64,000 nt of DNA from Flavimaribacter sediminis (GTDB lineage: Bacteria; Pseudomonadota; Alphaproteobacteria; Rhizobiales; Rhizobiaceae). Where the stretch lies: NCBI RefSeq assembly GCF_019492055.1, contig NZ_JAICBX010000006.1:179617-243616 (forward strand), in the 5' to 3' direction. Shown here one piece after another: positions 60,468 to 64,000 of the stretch; the stretch's first letter is position 1, and each line of letters begins with the position of its first letter. A program made the position numbers and the translations under genes. The notes under the pieces were generated by a model. That model was not told the DNA's origin. It saw nothing but the letters and a program-made list of their open reading frames with translations, and made no database searches.

Positions 60468-61364
60468 CTAGAGGATGTCCGCCGAGCGGATGTCCTCCTG
60501 GGCGAAGTCGATCAGCGCGCGGATCTTGCGCGGCAGCGTGCGTCCCTCCAGATAGACAGCGCTGACCGGACCCGTCGCGCCCGTATACTCGGCCAGCAAT
60601 GGCACAAGCCTTCCCTTCGCCAGGGCGTCATAGAGCGCGAAACGAGGCGCATAGGCGATCCCCAGCCCGTCGATCGCAAGATCGACTGCAACGCGCGCCG
60701 AATTCACCTGGAACTGGCCCTCGACGTTGACCGTATGCTTGTCATCGCCCCTGTGAAACGTCCAGCGACGGAGCGAGCGGCGATTGCTGTCCAGAATACA
60801 CGCATGCGCCTGCAGGTCATCCGGCGTCGTCGGCGCGCCGTGCGAGGCGACATAGGCGGGGCTCGCCACCAGCATCGAATGAAATTCCCCGAGTTTGCGC
60901 GCCTTCAGCGACAGCATCTCGGACTGCCCGATGCGAATGGCCAGGTCGATCCCTTCACTCGCGAGATCCGCATAGCGGTCGTTCAGCCTGAGGTCGAAGC
61001 TCAGAGCCGGATTCCGCTCGCCAAACCTCGCGAGCATACCGCTCACATAGATTTCTCCGAATGTGACCGGGGCGGAAATGCGGATGACGCCGGAGAAACC
61101 GCGCGAACTGTCGGCCACACCGGCCAGCAGATCGTCGAGATCGTCGAGCACGGCCGGCGCCCGCGCCAACAGTTCCTCGCCTGCGGGCGTTAGCCCCACC
61201 CGACGGGTGGTTCTCTGCAAAAGCCGCGCCCCCAGCCGCGCCTCCAGTTCGGCGACGTATTTCGAGGTCAGCCGGTTGGATACGCCGAGTTGCTCGGCGG
61301 CGGCCGTAAAGGAGCCAGTCTGCGCCGTCGCCACGAAGGCTCTGAGTACGTCGGTGGTGTCCAT
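60468..61364 (-). CDS. LysR family regulator
   Basis: 298 residues. The helix-turn-helix is FVATAQTGSFTAAAEQLGVS and NRLTSKYVAELEARLGARL, followed by the effector-binding domain. It belongs to the large group of LysR proteins controlling neighbouring oxidoreductases. The ATG at 61364 has AGGAAAG upstream and fits the family length; the frame from 61433 is an extension. Divergent from the DoxX operon, with an inverted repeat between them. Confidence 0.88.
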   Translation of the reverse strand: MDTTDVLRAFVATAQTGSFTAAAEQLGVSNRLTSKYVAELEARLGARLLQRTTRRVGLTPAGEELLARAPAVLDDLDDLLAGVADSSRGFSGVIRISAPVTFGEIYVSGMLARFGERNPALSFDLRLNDRYADLASEGIDLAIRIGQSEMLSLKARKLGEFHSMLVASPAYVASHGAPTTPDDLQAHACILDSNRRSLRRWTFHRGDDKHTVNVEGQFQVNSARVAVDLAIDGLGIAYAPRFALYDALAKGRLVPLLAEYTGATGPVSAVYLEGRTLPRKIRALIDFAQEDIRSADIL

Positions 61365-61379
61365 GTCTTTCCTATTGAG

Positions 61380-61421
61380 AACAAATTGGAGATAGTCATT
61401 CTTTAAATTCTCCATTTTGTT
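61380..61421. promoter_or_regulatory. LysR-type inverted repeat between divergent genes
   Basis: Arms AACAAATTGGAG (61380-61391) and CTCCATTTTGTT (61410-61421) pair at 11 of 12 positions with an 18-base centre. This size and position, midway between the LysR gene and its presumed target operon, suit a LysR tetramer site. Confidence 0.65.
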
Positions 61422-61487
61422 GAAAGCATGCAAGACCTAATTTCGTGCCGCGCAACAATACGCGCCCATCCCGAAAGGACACCGCAA

Positions 61488-61910
61488 ATGACAAACCCAA
61501 CCAATGCCGACTACGCCGCATTTATCCTGCGCGTCACCAGCGGCATCCTGTTTCTCGCCCATGGCCTTACCAAGGTTTTCGTTTTCACCATTCCCGGAAC
61601 CGTCGGCTTCTTTGAAAGCCTCGGACTGCCGGCGATTTTCGCCTACCTGACCATTCTCGCCGAAGTCGGCGGCGGTCTTGCCCTGATCCTTGGCGTGGCC
61701 ACCCGACTTGTCTCCGTACCCCTCGTTTTGGTACTGCTCGGCGCAGCCTGGGCCCATGCCGGCAATGGCTGGAGCTTCTCCGCTCAGGGCGGCGGATGGG
61801 AATATCCGATTTTCTGGGCTGCCGCTCAGGTTGCGATTGGCCTGCTTGGCGCCGGCGCATTCGCCCTGCGCTTGCCTGTCGTCGAAAAGAGCCTCGGCAA
61901 ATTCGCCTGA
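61488..61910 (+). CDS. DoxX family membrane protein
   Basis: 140 residues with four transmembrane helices: FILRVTSGILFLAHGLTKV, the AYLTILAEVGGGLALILG pair, and VLVLLGAAWAHAGNGW. The DoxX family is linked to thiol and quinone redox stress in membranes. AAAGGA precedes the ATG at 61488. First gene of a three-gene operon with the dioxygenase and hydroquinone reductase. Confidence 0.87.
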   Translation: MTNPTNADYAAFILRVTSGILFLAHGLTKVFVFTIPGTVGFFESLGLPAIFAYLTILAEVGGGLALILGVATRLVSVPLVLVLLGAAWAHAGNGWSFSAQGGGWEYPIFWAAAQVAIGLLGAGAFALRLPVVEKSLGKFA

Positions 61911-61963
61911 ACGAACGGGCCGCCATACCGGCGGCCCCGCCTGCCTGACCAAGGAGTAGCGAT

Positions 61964-62788
61964 ATGAGCATAGCCAACCAGTTGCAGAACCTTCGCGACC
62001 GCCTGTCGCCATCCGACCGGATGCCGCTGGTCTTCCTCGGCCACGGCAGTCCGATGAACGCCATCGAGGACACCGCCTTCAGCCGCGCCTGGTCCGAACT
62101 GGGCAGGACGCTTCCCCGGCCAAAAGCCATCCTTGTCGTCTCCGCCCACTGGATGACCAGCGGCACGACGCTGGTCGACGTCTCGCAGATGCCGCGGACC
62201 ATCCACGACTTTTACGGTTTCCCGGAACAACTCTACCGCCAGAATTATCCGGCGCAGGGAGCGCCCGACCTCGCCCGCGAGGTGGTTACGCTGCTGTCGA
62301 GCCATCATGCGGAGGAAGACGAGACATGGGGCCTGGATCACGGCGCCTGGACCGTGTTGAAGTTCCTTTATCCCGCCGCGGACGTGCCGGTTTTCCAGAT
62401 CTCGATCGACATGACGAGCGGCCTCGATCATCAGCTTGGCGTCGGACGCGCCCTTTCGGAGCTGCGGGATCGCGGCGTGCTGATCCTCGGATCAGGCAAC
62501 ATCGTGCATAATTTGCGCGCCATGCGCCCCGGCGGCGCACCGCAGGATTTCGCCCTGGAGTTCGACAGTCTCTTCGCAAACCATCTCGCCAATCGCGATA
62601 TCACTCCGCTGGCGGATCGCCAGCATCTGGGATCGTTGCTGTCCATGGCCCATCCGTCCGTCGACCACTACCTGCCGGCGTTGACCGTCGCCGGCGCTTC
62701 GGATGGCCGCGACGAACTGACCTTCATGACCGACACGATCGACCTTGGGTCGGTTTCAATGCGGTCTTTCGTGTTCCACTCAGCCTGA
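61964..62788 (+). CDS. LigB-type extradiol dioxygenase (4,5-DOPA dioxygenase-like)
   Basis: 274-residue class III extradiol dioxygenase. Candidate metal ligands are the histidines in VFLGHGSPMNAI, VVSAHWMTS and LILGSGNIVHNLR. LDHGAWTVLKFLYP is the active-site region typical of YgiD. It opens catechol-type rings and probably acts on quinone-forming catechols here. AAGGAG precedes the ATG. It lies 53 bases after the DoxX gene and 12 bases before the reductase gene. Confidence 0.9.
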   Translation: MSIANQLQNLRDRLSPSDRMPLVFLGHGSPMNAIEDTAFSRAWSELGRTLPRPKAILVVSAHWMTSGTTLVDVSQMPRTIHDFYGFPEQLYRQNYPAQGAPDLAREVVTLLSSHHAEEDETWGLDHGAWTVLKFLYPAADVPVFQISIDMTSGLDHQLGVGRALSELRDRGVLILGSGNIVHNLRAMRPGGAPQDFALEFDSLFANHLANRDITPLADRQHLGSLLSMAHPSVDHYLPALTVAGASDGRDELTFMTDTIDLGSVSMRSFVFHSA

Positions 62789-62800
62789 GGAGACGTCACG

Positions 62801-63775
62801 ATGCTCGTCGATGGCAAGTGGATGGAAAACTGGCAGCCGGTCCAGAAATCCGACGATAAGGGACGGTTTGTCCGTCAGGTCTCGTCCTTTCGCAACTGGA
62901 TCACGCCGGACGGAAGCCCGGGGCCGACCGGAACGGGCGGCTTTGCAGCCGAGGCCGGACGCTATCGGCTCTATGTCGCGCTGATCTGCCCCTGGGCCTC
63001 GCGCGCGCTGATCGCGCGGAAGCTCAAGGGCCTCGACGCGCTTGTTCCGGTCACCGCGGTGAACCCGTCGCTGACACCGCAGGGTTGGCAATTTGGCGGC
63101 TATCCGGGCGCAGACGAGGACCCGCTCTTCGGCGCGCGTCACATCCACGAACTCTATACCCGCGCCGACCCCTGCTTCACTGGCCGCGCCACCGTGCCGG
63201 TGCTCTGGGACATGAAACAAAACGTCATGGTCAATAACGAGAGCGCCGACATTCTGCGCATGTTCGACACCGCGTTCGAGCATCTCGCGCCTTCGGACCT
63301 CCGTCTTTACCCGCAAGATCTCGCCGCCGAAATCGACGCGCTCAATCCGCGCATTTACGACTTGCTGAACAACGGCGTCTACAAATCCGGCTTCGCCTCC
63401 TCACAGGAAGCCTACGACGAAGCAGTGGACGGCGTCTTTGCGATGCTGGAAGAACTGGAAGACCGTCTGACCGGCGATTTCCTCTTCGGCGATCGCCTGA
63501 CAGAAACCGACATTCGCGCCTTCGTCACACTGATCCGCTTCGACGCAGCCTATCACGGCGTCTTCAAGACCAACCGCAAACAGATCAAGGACTACCCGCG
63601 GCTCTCTGCCTATATGGAGCGCATCCTGAACATTCCGGGCGTCGCCGAAACGGTGAACATGGATCACATCACCTGCGGCTATTACTCCATCAAGGCGCTG
63701 AACCCGAGCGGCATCAGACCGGTCGGGCCCAAACATGTGTACGACATGCTGGAAGCGGCGAGACAAAAGCTCTGA
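62801..63775 (+). CDS. glutathionyl-hydroquinone reductase (Xi-class GST)
   Basis: 324 residues. The catalytic cysteine is in ICPWASRALIARKLKG (about residue 63), the hallmark of Xi-class glutathione transferases. FRNWITPDG and the C-terminal HITCGYYSIKALNPSGIRPVGP are family-specific. It reduces glutathionyl-hydroquinones back to hydroquinones, in the cytoplasm. Together with the ring-opening dioxygenase and DoxX it forms a quinone-detoxification operon. GAGGAG precedes the ATG. Confidence 0.93.
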   Translation: MLVDGKWMENWQPVQKSDDKGRFVRQVSSFRNWITPDGSPGPTGTGGFAAEAGRYRLYVALICPWASRALIARKLKGLDALVPVTAVNPSLTPQGWQFGGYPGADEDPLFGARHIHELYTRADPCFTGRATVPVLWDMKQNVMVNNESADILRMFDTAFEHLAPSDLRLYPQDLAAEIDALNPRIYDLLNNGVYKSGFASSQEAYDEAVDGVFAMLEELEDRLTGDFLFGDRLTETDIRAFVTLIRFDAAYHGVFKTNRKQIKDYPRLSAYMERILNIPGVAETVNMDHITCGYYSIKALNPSGIRPVGPKHVYDMLEAARQKL

Positions 63776-63924
63776 AGCAGCCTGCTGCTGAACTGCACGG
63801 CAGACCCAAAGTCTCGACTGGCGGCAACCTGCGGTTCCCCAGACAAAGCCAGAGTGAGAAACAGACTCACCTCCCACCCTTGTATGCCTTTTCGGAAGAT
63901 TTGTGTCAGACAAGCGTCTTGGTG

Positions 63925-63952
63925 ACTGGAGGGGATGGCCATCCCCTCCAGT
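63925..63952. repeat. 28-bp perfect palindrome
   Basis: A perfect palindrome with half-site ACTGGAGGGGATGG, about 150 bases after the reductase gene. It can form a very stable hairpin but lacks a T tract, so it may be a bidirectional transcription barrier or part of a repeated intergenic element; no second copy was noticed in the window. Confidence 0.6.
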
Positions 63953-64000
63953 TCCCGGCGAAGTCGCCCGTCCTCCCTCCGGTTACAACCGTCGATGAGT

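Overview
This 64 kb window is GC-rich chromosomal DNA from an alphaproteobacterium, most likely of the order Hyphomicrobiales (Rhizobiales). Pointers to this are the tandem rhizobial-type class III cyclases, the MocR, GntR/FCD and LysR regulators, the hydroxyproline catabolic genes, and gene content typical of Hoeflea, Martelella or Mesorhizobium relatives. The genus cannot be fixed from sequence alone. No rRNA or tRNA gene, CRISPR array, insertion sequence or integrase was recognised.

Layout. Positions 1-4050 (minus strand) are the DNA-packaging end of a prophage or prophage remnant that runs off the left edge: terminase, two small proteins, a GNAT-like protein and a T7-type portal. Positions 4365-10780 hold a series of membrane or secreted serine hydrolases, an isoprenylcysteine-methyltransferase-like protein, a PEP-mutase-fold lyase, a rhodanese and a small ATPase. 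Positions 10926-18593 are envelope transport genes: an AI-2E family permease, a FUSC protein and an RND pump with its adaptor. Positions 18837-28594 are mixed metabolism and signalling: a leucine-type dehydrogenase, an SH3 protein with a low-complexity tail, a methyltransferase, a ClpP-fold membrane protein, two class III cyclases (one with an N-terminal DUF427), a hydrolase and an M32 carboxypeptidase. Positions 28655-34220 include a HlyD-like protein translationally coupled to a CDF-like protein lacking the metal ligands, a small gene behind a palindromic promoter, a KDG-kinase-like sugar kinase and a ring-cleaving dioxygenase. Positions 34386-38627 are a compact 4-hydroxyproline degradation cluster: GntR regulator, deaminase, D-amino-acid oxidoreductase and epimerase.

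The two regions of most interest are candidate conflict or immune loci. The first (39011-45366) is a tightly coupled set: a small unknown protein, a diverged DprA-like protein, a ComF-type phosphoribosyltransferase, and then a 1,459-residue NACHT/STAND NTPase with pentapeptide repeats and 16 WD40 blades. The second (52425-56299) is a two-gene operon in which a 953-residue protein joins a trypsin-like protease to a phospholipase-D-type nuclease domain and is followed, with a one-base overlap, by a second trypsin-like protease. Neither protease has a visible export signal.

The right end (56450-63775) contains a PaaK-like ligase, a MocR regulator divergent from an FMN-binding protein with direct-repeat operators, and a LysR regulator divergent from a DoxX / LigB-type dioxygenase / glutathionyl-hydroquinone-reductase operon, which looks like a quinone or catechol detoxification unit. 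Several regulators have clear palindromic or repeated DNA sites next to them (31743-31773, 35134-35149, 52382-52407, 59223-59256, 61380-61421).
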